The notes under the pieces were generated by a model. The model was not told where the DNA came from. It searched no databases and was given only the letters and a program-made list of their open reading frames with translations. A stretch of 64,000 nt of DNA, taken from assembly GCA_039817385.1 (NCBI GenBank), contig JBCBVY010000007.1, positions 1 to 64,000 of the forward strand, given 5' to 3'. The stretch comes from JBCBCP01 sp039817385 (GTDB lineage Bacteria > Pseudomonadota > Alphaproteobacteria > Rhodobacterales > Rhodobacteraceae). Of this stretch, positions 1 to 7,608 are shown piece after piece. The number at the start of each line of letters is the position of its first letter. The stretch's first letter is position 1. Position numbers and translations under genes: made by a program.

Positions 1-7
1 CGACCGG

Positions 8-56
8 CTGGGGGGCCAGCCCCCCAGACCCCCCGGGATTTTTCTGAACAGAGAAG
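8..56 (+). repeat. Intergenic hairpin repeat, family copy 1
   Basis: A perfect stem (CTGGGGGGC / GCCCCCCAG, 8-16 with 19-27) is followed by a C-rich stretch, GGGATTTTT and the block GAACAGAGAAG. The same arrangement recurs at 7450-7496 and, inverted, at 16881-16927. Its 3' half recurs at 2227-2256 and 25877-25913. The stem followed by a T-run is terminator-like, and the AG-rich end lies just upstream of the next start codon. Confidence 0.7.
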
Positions 57-74
57 GGGGAGGGAGTTATTGGA

Positions 75-503
75 ATGGCACAGATTTCACTCAGCCGCGC
101 GCGGACGATCATTCGCAAGACGCTGGAGCACGGCAAGGCCGAAGGGCTGAAGCCGCTGTCTGTCGTCGTGCTCGACACAGGCGGGCATGTCATCGCCTTC
201 GAGCGCAGCGATGGGGCATCGCCGGGGCGGTTCGGGATCGCGCAGGGCAAGGCCTATGGCGCGGTTATGCTGGGCATGGCGGGCACGGCGCAGATGGCAC
301 GGGCCGAAGCGCAGGCCTATTTCATGGCCGCCGTGAATGGTGTCTATGGCGGGCAGGTTGTGCCGGTGCCGGGGGGTATCCTCGTGCGCGACGCGAAGGG
401 CCGGACGCTGGGTGCGGTTGGCGTCACGGGAGATACCTCAGACGCGGATGCGGCGGCAGGCAAGGCGGGGGTCGAGGCCGCGGGGCTGGTGGCCGAGATC
501 TGA
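75..503 (+). CDS. GlcG/HbpS family heme-binding-like protein
   Basis: A 142-residue single-domain protein matching the GlcG/HbpS (DUF336) family. It has the typical N-terminal helix, a PLSVVVLDTGGHVIAFERSDG segment around residues 26-46 and a C-terminal GAVGVTGDTSDAD loop. Family members bind heme or degradation products, or lie next to oxidases such as glycolate oxidase, and no catalytic role is secure. The full length fits the family. The start follows an AG-rich ribosome-binding region at about 52-64. No operon partner helps here: the next gene lies 115 bases downstream and is functionally unrelated. The family call is good; the biological role is unknown. Confidence 0.75.
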   Translation: MAQISLSRARTIIRKTLEHGKAEGLKPLSVVVLDTGGHVIAFERSDGASPGRFGIAQGKAYGAVMLGMAGTAQMARAEAQAYFMAAVNGVYGGQVVPVPGGILVRDAKGRTLGAVGVTGDTSDADAAAGKAGVEAAGLVAEI

Positions 504-618
504 TCCACCTGCCACAATGATGGGCAGCGGACCGGCGCACAGGGCTCTGCGCGCCGGCGCGACTGGCAGGCCGGGGCAGTACGGGTTATATCACCCAAAG
601 CCAAGCAAGAGGACTGCC

Positions 619-1395
619 ATGACCCGCCCCGTGATCGGTATCATTTCGAACCCGCATGTCATCAACGATGAATACAGGGTTCATGCGGCCGGTGAGATCA
701 ACACGACCGCCGTTGCGCAGGCGGCGCGCGGCATTCCGATGATCATCGCGGCGGACCCGGGCCTTAATTCGGTGCAGGATCTGATGGGCGTCTGCCACGG
801 CTTTGTCTTTACCGGCGGGCGGCCCAATGTCCATCCGGAAGAGTATGGCGAAGAGCCGACCGAGGCGCATGGCGATTTTGACCGCGCGCGCGACGGGCTG
901 GCGCTGCCGCTGATCCGGGCTTGCGTGGATGCGGGCCTGCCCATTCTTGGCATTTGCCGCGGCTTTCAGGAAGTGAACGTGGCGATGGGCGGCTCGCTTT
1001 ACCCAGAGATCCGCGATTTGCCGGGACGCGATAATCACCGGATGCCGCCCGACGGCACTCTGGAAGAGAAATTCGCGCTGCGCCACGCGGTGAGCTTCAC
1101 AGAGAATGGTCCGTTTCACAGGCTGATGGGCGCGCAAGAGGTCATGACCAACACGCTGCACGGGCAGGGGATCAAGGCGCCGGGCACCGGCATTGTGATT
1201 GACGGTGTGGCGCCCGATGGCACGCCCGAGGCGATCTACATTGACGGGGCGCCGGGCTTTACCCTGTCGGTGCAGTGGCACCCCGAATGGAACGCCGCGC
1301 GCGATCCGGTCTCGCGCCCGCTCTTTGAAGCCTTTGGCGCCGCGGCCCGCGACTGGGCAATGGGCAAGCGACCCGGAGCACTGCGCTCGGCCTAA
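619..1395 (+). CDS. Gamma-glutamyl-gamma-aminobutyrate hydrolase family (C26 peptidase)
   Basis: A class I glutamine amidotransferase-like hydrolase of 258 residues. The nucleophile elbow GICRG places the catalytic Cys at residue 113. The WHPE motif gives the His/Glu pair at about 221 and 223, so the triad is intact. It resembles PuuD, which releases GABA from gamma-glutamyl-GABA in putrescine breakdown. No other puu gene is present, so another gamma-glutamyl substrate is possible. The start at ATG 619 is chosen because the protein then begins directly with the conserved RPVIGIISN strand; an open extension further upstream overlaps the preceding gene. Confidence 0.8.
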   Translation: MTRPVIGIISNPHVINDEYRVHAAGEINTTAVAQAARGIPMIIAADPGLNSVQDLMGVCHGFVFTGGRPNVHPEEYGEEPTEAHGDFDRARDGLALPLIRACVDAGLPILGICRGFQEVNVAMGGSLYPEIRDLPGRDNHRMPPDGTLEEKFALRHAVSFTENGPFHRLMGAQEVMTNTLHGQGIKAPGTGIVIDGVAPDGTPEAIYIDGAPGFTLSVQWHPEWNAARDPVSRPLFEAFGAAARDWAMGKRPGALRSA

Positions 1396-1568
1396 TCTGC
1401 TGCGCTTGAGTCACGCGCGATGCCGAGAACAGGGCCCGCAGCGCAGGCGCCCATCAGACGTATTTGCATGAGAAGGCGGATAACGCCGCCCGGATCGCAT
1501 TCCATGATCTCTGGGGCGGGCGGATGGTGGAGGGGCGCAAGTCGATGCGCAAGACCTAGTGATCCCGC

Positions 1569-2018
1569 TCACGCGCTCAGGCGGCCCGGGTCGCGGGCGC
1601 GGTGGATCGAGCTGAATTGCCATGCCTCGGGGCGCTGCGCGACGCCTTCTTGCACCGGCATCTGATGGATTAGCGCCCGCTGCGCCGCAATTTCTTCCGC
1701 GCCGTGCAACACGCGCGGGCTGACGCGCCCTTGCCATTCGGCCGCGCAGTTTGAGGCGGCGAGAAGCGCGTGAAAATGCGCGCGAAAAAGGCCGAGGCGC
1801 GCGGTGAAGTCCGCATCCTCGGGGGGCAGCTCCCAGATCGCGTGCAGCGCGGCGGGCAGGATCACGATGCTGTCAATCTCGAACGGGCGCGCCCGCCGCG
1901 CCGCGCGCATCGCACAGCGTAGGGGGCCTGCGTTCCGGGTCAGCATGTCGGAGCGCGCGTCCGCAAGGCGCAGGCTGAAGAAGACATGGGTGTCGGGGCG
2001 GTGGGGCAGGGCTGTCAT
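1569..2018 (-). CDS. Degenerate REP-associated tyrosine transposase (RAYT-like) protein
   Basis: 149 residues resembling the Y1/IS200-like RAYT family. It has the FFSLRLADARSD start, the hydrophobic ILPxxLHAIWELPPEDADF core around residues 53-71 and the C-terminal EAWQFSSIHR segment corresponding to the family's DWPxSSFHR. The catalytic residues are altered. The first His of the HxH metal site is Ala57 (His59 remains). The position of the nucleophilic Tyr in the YIHxNPV motif is Leu116. The frame is open and codon use is normal, so this is either a domesticated, non-catalytic relative or a slowly decaying copy. I saw no REP palindromes flanking it, unlike the intact copy at 11655-12194. Confidence 0.6.
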   Translation of the reverse strand: MTALPHRPDTHVFFSLRLADARSDMLTRNAGPLRCAMRAARRARPFEIDSIVILPAALHAIWELPPEDADFTARLGLFRAHFHALLAASNCAAEWQGRVSPRVLHGAEEIAAQRALIHQMPVQEGVAQRPEAWQFSSIHRARDPGRLSA

Positions 2019-2191
2019 ACCGGCAGCTTGGGCGCGTTTGGGTTAACGGGGGATTAACTGGCGGGCGATTGTTCATGCTGCCAGTGCCGGAGTGGGGGCC
2101 AGCTAAGGCGGCTTTGCCGCCGAAACCCGGCAGCACATTGTGAAGCAATGTGCGAGAGGGCCCCTCCCTGCGCTCCGCGCGTTCACGGCTG

Positions 2192-2212
2192 AAACGCTCC
2201 CCCAGAGCGTTT
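2192..2212. repeat. Short perfect inverted repeat downstream of isomerase gene
   Basis: AAACGCTC and GAGCGTTT form an 8-bp perfect stem around a short C-rich loop, 54 bases beyond the stop of the minus-strand isomerase gene. It may act as a terminator or RNA-stabilising hairpin, but no clear T-run follows on either strand. Confidence 0.35.
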
Positions 2213-2226
2213 CCGAGACGCCGCTC

Positions 2227-2256
2227 ACCCCCCGAAGTTTTTTTGGAACAGAGAAG
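2227..2256 (+). repeat. Intergenic repeat family, 3' half (copy 2)
   Basis: It carries the C-run, the seven-T run and the GAACAGAGAAG block of the family seen at 8-56, without the GGGGCCAGCCCC hairpin. It sits just beyond the stop codon of the minus-strand isomerase gene. Confidence 0.6.
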
Positions 2257-2265
2257 AGGGACGCG

Positions 2266-2835
2266 TCAGCGGGTTTCCAAAGCATGCGCCAGGAGGTCGA
2301 GCCGGTCCTGGCCGTAGAACATCTGGCCCTCCCAGATATAGGTCGGGGAGCCGAAGATGGGGCGGGCTTTGGCGGCCTGCGTTGCCGCTTCGAACTGCGC
2401 CTGAATGCCGGGATCCATTGCGTTTGCGATGGCGGCCTGCGCGAGGCCCGCGCGGGCCAGATGGCCTGGGTCGTTCACGTTGATATCATCTTGCCAATGG
2501 GCGCGCAGCACCTGCCAATGTGCCGTCCACGGGTTCTCAGAGGCGAGGATCGCGCCGGAGGCCAGCGCGAGCGGCTCGTCATGGTGGGTGGGGCGGAAAT
2601 CCAGCATCGGCAGGCCGCGGTAGCGGGCCCAGCGGTACATGTCCTCGTTGAAGAAATAGGCCCGATGCGCCTGTGTCCGCGCGCCCGCATAACCGCCCGA
2701 GACCGCCTCGATCACCGGCAACAGGTCAAAGGGGTGGTGGATGATCTCCTGCCCGTGGGCATCAGCAATCTCCCGCAGGCGGGGCGCGCCAAGATAGGCA
2801 TAGGCGGAATGGGCGGAATAGTAGTATTCGATCAC
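2266..2835 (-). CDS. 2-hydroxychromene-2-carboxylate isomerase family protein (DsbA/GST-kappa fold)
   Basis: A thioredoxin-fold protein of 189 residues with the family's N-terminal Y-Y-S-x-x-S-x-Y-x-Y-L pattern and the C-terminal IFGSPTYIWEGQMFYGQDRLD segment, where the cis-Pro follows GS. Relatives use glutathione to isomerise 2-hydroxychromene-2-carboxylate in naphthalene degradation. Many proteobacterial members act on other glutathione-dependent substrates, and no aromatic pathway is present here. I chose the GTG start at 2835 because it forms a GTGA overlap with the stop of the upstream SDR gene; an ATG at 2862 would add nine residues inside that gene. It is probably co-transcribed with the SDR. 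Confidence 0.75.
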   Translation of the reverse strand: MIEYYYSAHSAYAYLGAPRLREIADAHGQEIIHHPFDLLPVIEAVSGGYAGARTQAHRAYFFNEDMYRWARYRGLPMLDFRPTHHDEPLALASGAILASENPWTAHWQVLRAHWQDDINVNDPGHLARAGLAQAAIANAMDPGIQAQFEAATQAAKARPIFGSPTYIWEGQMFYGQDRLDLLAHALETR

Positions 2836-3584
2836 ATCTGGCCCCCTGCGATCTCGATGCACTGCCCGTTGACGGACCCAGATCCGGGGCTGGTCAACCA
2901 GCGGGAGGCGGCGGCGATCTCCTCGACCTCCAGAAGGCGCTTGTGGCGGTTGGATTTGATCATGACCTGCCGCGCGTCCTCAAGGCTCATGCCTGTGCGT
3001 TCGGCGATGGTGTCGGTGTTCCTTTCCACGATGGGCGTGTCGACATAGCCGGGGCAAAGCGCGTTGAAGGTATAGGGCTGGCCCATGTAATCCTCCGACA
3101 AGGACCGGATCAGCCCGATCAGCCCATGCTTGGAGGCCGAATAGGCCGCCGCCCCGCGCAGGCCGCGCACCCCCGCGATAGAGGACACGGCAATCACCCG
3201 GCCCCAATCGGTCTGAACCATGCCGGGCAGGCATTCACGGATCGTTAGAAACGCACCGTCGAGGTTGGTGACCATCACGTTGCGCCACATCTCCAGCGAG
3301 GTTTTGGGCACCGCGCGCCCCTCGGCGATGCCTGCGTTGGCGACGCAGATCTGCACCGGGCCGCGGGCAGCGACGGCGTCTGCGATCACCGACACGATGG
3401 AGGCTTCATCGCGCACATCCATCGCCATGCCACACATGCCCTCCGTGGCCACGGCGTCCAGCACCTCTTGCCGCCGCCCGGTGATGGTGACGGTCGCGCC
3501 GCGCGCTACGAAATCCTGCGCCATTGCCAGCCCGATGCCCGTGCCGCCGCCCGTCACCACTGCGTGTTTTCCTGTCAGGTCCAT
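2832..3584 (-). CDS. Short-chain dehydrogenase/reductase (3-hydroxybutyrate dehydrogenase-like)
   Basis: A classical SDR of 250 residues. It has the cofactor motif TGGGTGIG at residues 11-18, an NAG motif, the catalytic Ser in VSSIAG and YSASK with the Tyr/Lys pair. The C-terminal half (FNALCPGYVDTPIVE and the SGSVNGQCIEIAGG ending) resembles NAD-dependent 3-hydroxybutyrate dehydrogenases, but the substrate cannot be assigned safely. It is the first gene of a two-gene operon and overlaps the isomerase by four bases. Glycine-rich loop spacing suggests NAD(H), though the sequence does not settle the cofactor. Confidence 0.8.
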   Translation of the reverse strand: MDLTGKHAVVTGGGTGIGLAMAQDFVARGATVTITGRRQEVLDAVATEGMCGMAMDVRDEASIVSVIADAVAARGPVQICVANAGIAEGRAVPKTSLEMWRNVMVTNLDGAFLTIRECLPGMVQTDWGRVIAVSSIAGVRGLRGAAAYSASKHGLIGLIRSLSEDYMGQPYTFNALCPGYVDTPIVERNTDTIAERTGMSLEDARQVMIKSNRHKRLLEVEEIAAASRWLTSPGSGSVNGQCIEIAGGQM

Positions 3585-3662
3585 GATGTCCTCCCTTGTG
3601 CGGCCAGCCTAACGCCGGGGGCGGGGCTTGCAATCGCTGCCGGGGCGCGGTGATGTGACGTC

Positions 3663-4112
3663 ATGAAATGGATCGACATTCCCCCCATCTGGCTTGCAGC
3701 GTTCCTCGCGCTGGCTTGGGCGCAGGCGCGTTATGCGGACCTCGGGCTCAGCCTGTCGGGTGCCTTTACCCAGTTCCTTGCGGGCGTGCTAATTGGGGGC
3801 GGGGTGCTGCTGATGGCGCTCGCGCTGTGGGAGTTTCGGCGCCACCAGACAACCGTGATCCCCCACCTGACGCCAGCCCGCATCATCCAAAGCGGCATCT
3901 TCTCACGCACGCGCAACCCGATCTACCTTGGCGATGCGCTGGTGCTGGCAGGTGCGGTGTTGTGGCTCGATGCGGTGCTGAGCCTGATCCTCGTGCCCGT
4001 CTTTGTCTGGGTGATCGAGCGGCGCTTTATCATCCCCGAGGAAAACCGGATGCGCCGCACCTTTCGGGCGGACTATGCGCGATACGAACAAAAAGTGCGC
4101 CGCTGGGTGTAA
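3663..4112 (+). CDS. Isoprenylcysteine carboxyl methyltransferase-like membrane protein
   Basis: 149 residues with about four hydrophobic segments (roughly 10-24, 38-56, 88-105 and 106-122). It has the RNPIYLGD motif of the ICMT/PEMT-like family and the C-terminal EENRMRRTF-x5-Y signature, in which the Glu and Arg contact S-adenosylmethionine. Bacterial members are small inner-membrane methyltransferases of unknown substrate. It stands alone, starting 78 bases after the divergent SDR gene, so the intergenic region must hold divergent promoters. Confidence 0.75.
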   Translation: MKWIDIPPIWLAAFLALAWAQARYADLGLSLSGAFTQFLAGVLIGGGVLLMALALWEFRRHQTTVIPHLTPARIIQSGIFSRTRNPIYLGDALVLAGAVLWLDAVLSLILVPVFVWVIERRFIIPEENRMRRTFRADYARYEQKVRRWV

Positions 4113-4251
4113 ATCTTTTCAGAAATTTCGCGGCGTCACGGATACCTCGCCTTGTCAATGCTGCACCCGCACGGTACTGGACTAGGTGTCGCGGTGCATC
4201 ATGTTGCCGCACTGAACCTGGGAACAGTGCCTTCAGACAAGGGAGGTGTCC

Positions 4252-5829
4252 GTGAAGATCGGAACGCCAAAAGAGATTTTCGAGGGCGAACGCCGTGTCG
4301 CCATGACCCCCGACAGCGCGCTTCAGCTGCAAAAATTGGGTCATGAATGTGTGATCGAAGCGGGTGCGGGGATGGCCGCTGGCTTTGACGACGCCGCATA
4401 TGAAGGCGCGGGCGTGGAGGTCGTGAAGACCGCCGCGGCGCTGTACAAGGCGGCCGATGTGGTCGCCAAGGTGCGCCCGCCCGAGGATGCAGAGGTCAAG
4501 CGCCTGCGCGAGGGCCAGACGCTGATCTCCTTCTTCTATCCGGGCGCGAACGAGGCGCTGATGGAGGCCGCGGCCAAACGCGGCAGTACGGTCATCGCGA
4601 TGGACATGGTCCCGCGCATCAGCCGCGCGCAGAAGATGGATGCGCTGTCTTCGATGGCGAATATCGCGGGCTACCGCGCGGTGATTGAGGCGGGCAACAA
4701 TTTTGGCCGCTTCTTTACCGGGCAGGTCACCGCCGCCGGCAAGGTGCCCCCGGCAAAGGTGCTGGTGATTGGCGCGGGCGTTGCGGGCCTTGCGGCGATC
4801 GGCACGAGCACGTCGCTGGGCGCGATCACCTACGCCTTTGACGTGCGGCCCGAGGTGTCCGAACAGATCGAATCGATGGGAGCGGAGTTTGTCTTCCTCG
4901 ATTTTGAAGACAGCGGCGACCAGAACAGCGCGGCAACGGGCGGCTATGCGGCCCCCTCCAGCCCAGAATTCCAGGCCAAGCAGCTGGAAAAGTTCCGCGA
5001 AATGGCGCCGGATATCGACATCGTCATCTGTACCGCGCTGATCCCGAACCGCGCGGCGCCCCTCCTCTGGACCAAGGATATGGTCGAGATGATGAAGCCC
5101 GGATCGGTCATCGTGGACCTTGCCGCGGAAAAGGGCGGCAATTGCGAGCTGACGGTGATGGACGAGAAGGTCTTGAGCGACAATGGCGTCACCGTCATTG
5201 GCTACACCGATTTCCCCAGCCGCATGGCAACGCAGTCCTCCACGCTTTATGCCACGAACATCCGCCACATGATGACGGATCTGACGCCGGAAAAAGACGG
5301 CGTGATCGTGCACGATATGGAAGACGACGTGATCCGCGGCGCGACCATCGCGTACGAGAAAGCCGTCACCTTCCCGCCGCCGCCGCCCAAGGTGGCCGCT
5401 ATTGCCGCTGCGCCAAAGAAAGAGGCGCCCAAAGAGCTGACGCCGGAAGAAAAGCGCGCCGCAGAGATGGCCGCGTTCAAGAAGCAGACGGTAAATCAAG
5501 TCACCCTGCTGGGCGTGGCGGGCGTGCTGCTGCTGGCGGTGGGCACCGTTGCCCCGGCCAGCTTCATGCAGCACTTCATCGTGTTCATCCTGTCGGTCTT
5601 CATCGGTTTCCAGGTCATCTGGAACGTCGCGCACTCGCTGCACACGCCGCTGATGGCGGTCACGAACGCGATCTCGTCCATCATCATCCTGGGCGCGCTG
5701 ATCCAGGTCGGCTCGTCCTCACTGCTCATAACGCTCTTGGCGGCGCTGGGTATTTTCATGGCCTCCGTCAATATCTTCGGTGGTTTCCTCGTGACACGGC
5801 GGATGCTCGCCATGTTCCAGAAGTCTTAA
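4252..5829 (+). CDS. pntA: NAD(P) transhydrogenase subunit alpha
   Basis: Alpha subunit of the proton-translocating transhydrogenase, which drives NADPH formation from NADH at the inner membrane. The N-terminal NAD-binding domain I carries GAGVAGLAAIG from about residue 174. A Pro/Ala/Lys/Glu linker near 380-405 leads to a hydrophobic C-terminal segment of about four helices. Domains that are split into PntAA and PntAB in some alphaproteobacteria are fused here (525 residues, close to E. coli PntA). Two in-frame GTGs exist at 4246 and 4252. I prefer 4252 because GGGAGG at 4241-4246 then has normal spacing and the protein begins MKIGTPKE, as in homologues. pntB follows after 15 bases. Confidence 0.93.
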   Translation: MKIGTPKEIFEGERRVAMTPDSALQLQKLGHECVIEAGAGMAAGFDDAAYEGAGVEVVKTAAALYKAADVVAKVRPPEDAEVKRLREGQTLISFFYPGANEALMEAAAKRGSTVIAMDMVPRISRAQKMDALSSMANIAGYRAVIEAGNNFGRFFTGQVTAAGKVPPAKVLVIGAGVAGLAAIGTSTSLGAITYAFDVRPEVSEQIESMGAEFVFLDFEDSGDQNSAATGGYAAPSSPEFQAKQLEKFREMAPDIDIVICTALIPNRAAPLLWTKDMVEMMKPGSVIVDLAAEKGGNCELTVMDEKVLSDNGVTVIGYTDFPSRMATQSSTLYATNIRHMMTDLTPEKDGVIVHDMEDDVIRGATIAYEKAVTFPPPPPKVAAIAAAPKKEAPKELTPEEKRAAEMAAFKKQTVNQVTLLGVAGVLLLAVGTVAPASFMQHFIVFILSVFIGFQVIWNVAHSLHTPLMAVTNAISSIIILGALIQVGSSSLLITLLAALGIFMASVNIFGGFLVTRRMLAMFQKS

Positions 5830-5844
5830 AGGGGAGCCGGGAAG

Positions 5845-7362
5845 ATGGATTTCGGATTCACGATTGCGGCCTATGCGGTCGCGGCAGTTCTCTTCATCCT
5901 CTCGCTGGGTGGCCTTTCGGGGCAGGAAAGCGCGAAGCGGGCCGTGTGGTACGGCATTGCGGGCATGGCCATCGCGGTGCTGGCCACGCTGATCGGGCCG
6001 GGGGCGGGGCTATGGCTCGCCTCGCTGATCCTGATCGCGGGCGGCGCGGCGGTTGGCTACCAGCTGGCCACGAAGGTGCAGATGACGCAGATGCCCGAGC
6101 TGGTGGCGATCATGCACAGCCTTGTCGGCCTTGCGGCGGTGTTTGTCGGCTTTAACGCGGACATCATGATCAATGACATCGCTGCACTGAGCGCGGAATT
6201 TGGCGGCGGCAACCCGGTGGGCGGCTATGGTCTGCCGCTTTATCCCATCGCCGAAGAGACGATGGCGGGCCTGTCGGCCTTTGGCCAGCTTATCGCCAAG
6301 AAGACGGGGGTGGAGATCACCATCCTGCGGGTCGAGCTGGTGCTGGGCATCTGGATCGGTGCGGTGACTTTCACCGGCTCTGTCATTGCCTATGCGAAGC
6401 TCGCGGGCGGATCGTCCCTGCTGCCGTTCAAGGTCGACACCGGCGCAAACCAGCTTCCGGGCGGGCATCTGCTGAACGCCGTCGCAGCGGCAGCAAGCCT
6501 TGTGCTGGCGATCATGTACCTGGCTGGATCCGGTTCGTGGACGCTGGTGCTGCTGACGTTGCTGGCGCTGTTCATCGGCTACCACCTGATCATGGGCATT
6601 GGCGGCGCGGACATGCCGGTCGTTGTGTCGATGCTGAACAGCTATTCCGGCTGGGCGGCGGCGGCGATTGGCTTCTCGCTTGGTAACGATCTGCTGATCG
6701 TTGTGGGCGCGCTGGTCGGCTCTTCGGGGGCGATCCTGTCCTACATCATGTGCAAGGCGATGAACCGGTCCTTTGTTTCGGTCATCCTTGGCGGCTGGGG
6801 CGGCGCGGCTGCGGGTGAGCAGATGGCCGTTGAAGGCGAGCAGGTTGCGATTGAGGCAGATGGCGTGGCCACCGCCCTCAACGAGGCGTCCAGCATCATC
6901 ATCATCCCGGGCTACGGTATGGCGGTGGCGCAGGCGCAGCAGACGGTTGCCGAGCTGACCCGCAAGCTGCGTGCCAAGGGCAAGGAGGTGCGCTTTGCCA
7001 TCCACCCCGTCGCGGGGCGTCTGCCGGGGCACATGAACGTGCTGCTGGCGGAGGCCAAGGTGCCTTACGACATCGTGCTGGAGATGGACGAGATCAACGA
7101 GGACTTCCCGGACACGGATGTCGCCATCGTCATCGGCTCCAACGATATCGTGAACCCGGCGGCGCAGGACGATCCGAACAGCCCCATCGCCGGGATGCCG
7201 GTGCTGGAATGCTGGAAGGCCAAGCAGGTGTTCGTGTCCAAGCGGGGCCAGGGCACGGGCTATTCCGGGATCGAGAACCCGCTGTTCTTCAAGGAGAACA
7301 CGCGCATGTTCTACGGCGACGCGAAGGCGAGCTTTGACAAGCTGTTGCCGCTCATCGACTAG
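5845..7362 (+). CDS. pntB: NAD(P) transhydrogenase subunit beta
   Basis: 505 residues. The N-terminal two thirds are membrane helices forming the proton channel with PntA. The C-terminal domain III binds NADP(H), seen in IIIPGYGMAVAQAQ near residue 352 and GSNDIVNPAA near 431. The N-terminus is somewhat longer than in E. coli PntB. It is co-transcribed with pntA (15-bp gap, AAGGGGAG ribosome-binding site) and followed by a REP-like palindrome and a terminator hairpin, so the operon probably ends here. Confidence 0.93.
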   Translation: MDFGFTIAAYAVAAVLFILSLGGLSGQESAKRAVWYGIAGMAIAVLATLIGPGAGLWLASLILIAGGAAVGYQLATKVQMTQMPELVAIMHSLVGLAAVFVGFNADIMINDIAALSAEFGGGNPVGGYGLPLYPIAEETMAGLSAFGQLIAKKTGVEITILRVELVLGIWIGAVTFTGSVIAYAKLAGGSSLLPFKVDTGANQLPGGHLLNAVAAAASLVLAIMYLAGSGSWTLVLLTLLALFIGYHLIMGIGGADMPVVVSMLNSYSGWAAAAIGFSLGNDLLIVVGALVGSSGAILSYIMCKAMNRSFVSVILGGWGGAAAGEQMAVEGEQVAIEADGVATALNEASSIIIIPGYGMAVAQAQQTVAELTRKLRAKGKEVRFAIHPVAGRLPGHMNVLLAEAKVPYDIVLEMDEINEDFPDTDVAIVIGSNDIVNPAAQDDPNSPIAGMPVLECWKAKQVFVSKRGQGTGYSGIENPLFFKENTRMFYGDAKASFDKLLPLID

Positions 7363-7364
7363 GT

Positions 7365-7388
7365 GGTGGGGTGAAACCCCACCCTACG
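7365..7388 (+). repeat. REP-like palindrome
   Basis: GGTGGGGT and ACCCCACC form a perfect 8-bp stem over a GAA loop, followed by CTACG. The stem-loop plus CTACG tail is the same design as the REPs flanking the RAYT gene at 11.6-12.3 kb. It lies 3 bases after the pntB stop. Confidence 0.65.
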
Positions 7389-7389
7389 C

Positions 7390-7416
7390 AAGGGCGTCCC
7401 GCGGGGCGCCCTTTTG
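7390..7416 (+). terminator. Rho-independent terminator after pntAB
   Basis: AGGGCG (7391-7396) pairs with CGCCCT (7407-7412) and is followed by a T-run (7412-7415). It lies 28 bases past the pntB stop on the coding strand. Confidence 0.7.
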
Positions 7417-7449
7417 TCGTTCATGCGCGCGTTTTTCGAGTTCGGGAGC

Positions 7450-7496
7450 GAGGGGCCAGCCCCTCACACACCCCGGGATTTTTCGGAACAGAGAAG
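7450..7496 (+). repeat. Intergenic hairpin repeat, family copy 3
   Basis: GAGGGGC and GCCCCTC form a stem around CA, then CCCCGGGATTTTT and GAACAGAGAAG. Compared with copy 1, an A/T pair has replaced a G/C pair in the stem, so base pairing has been kept. Confidence 0.7.
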
Positions 7497-7608
7497 AGGG
7501 CGCGTTTCGGTATACAATCGTACCCACTTAACATGCTGAAATTATTTGTTTTTTGACTTCTCGCGCAAAGCGTTCTACCTCAACCTTATGCAATGAGTAG
7601 CGATCCAC

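Noticed and set aside
1410..1559. Open stretch of about 49 codons ending at TAG 1557-1559, reading ...YLHEKADNAARIAFHDLW...
   Set aside because: It could be the 3' remnant of a lost gene, but it has no start codon or ribosome-binding site, and I cannot match it to a family.
4030..5643. 537-codon minus-strand frame opposite pntA
   Set aside because: His/Arg-rich antisense shadow of pntA, without family motifs.
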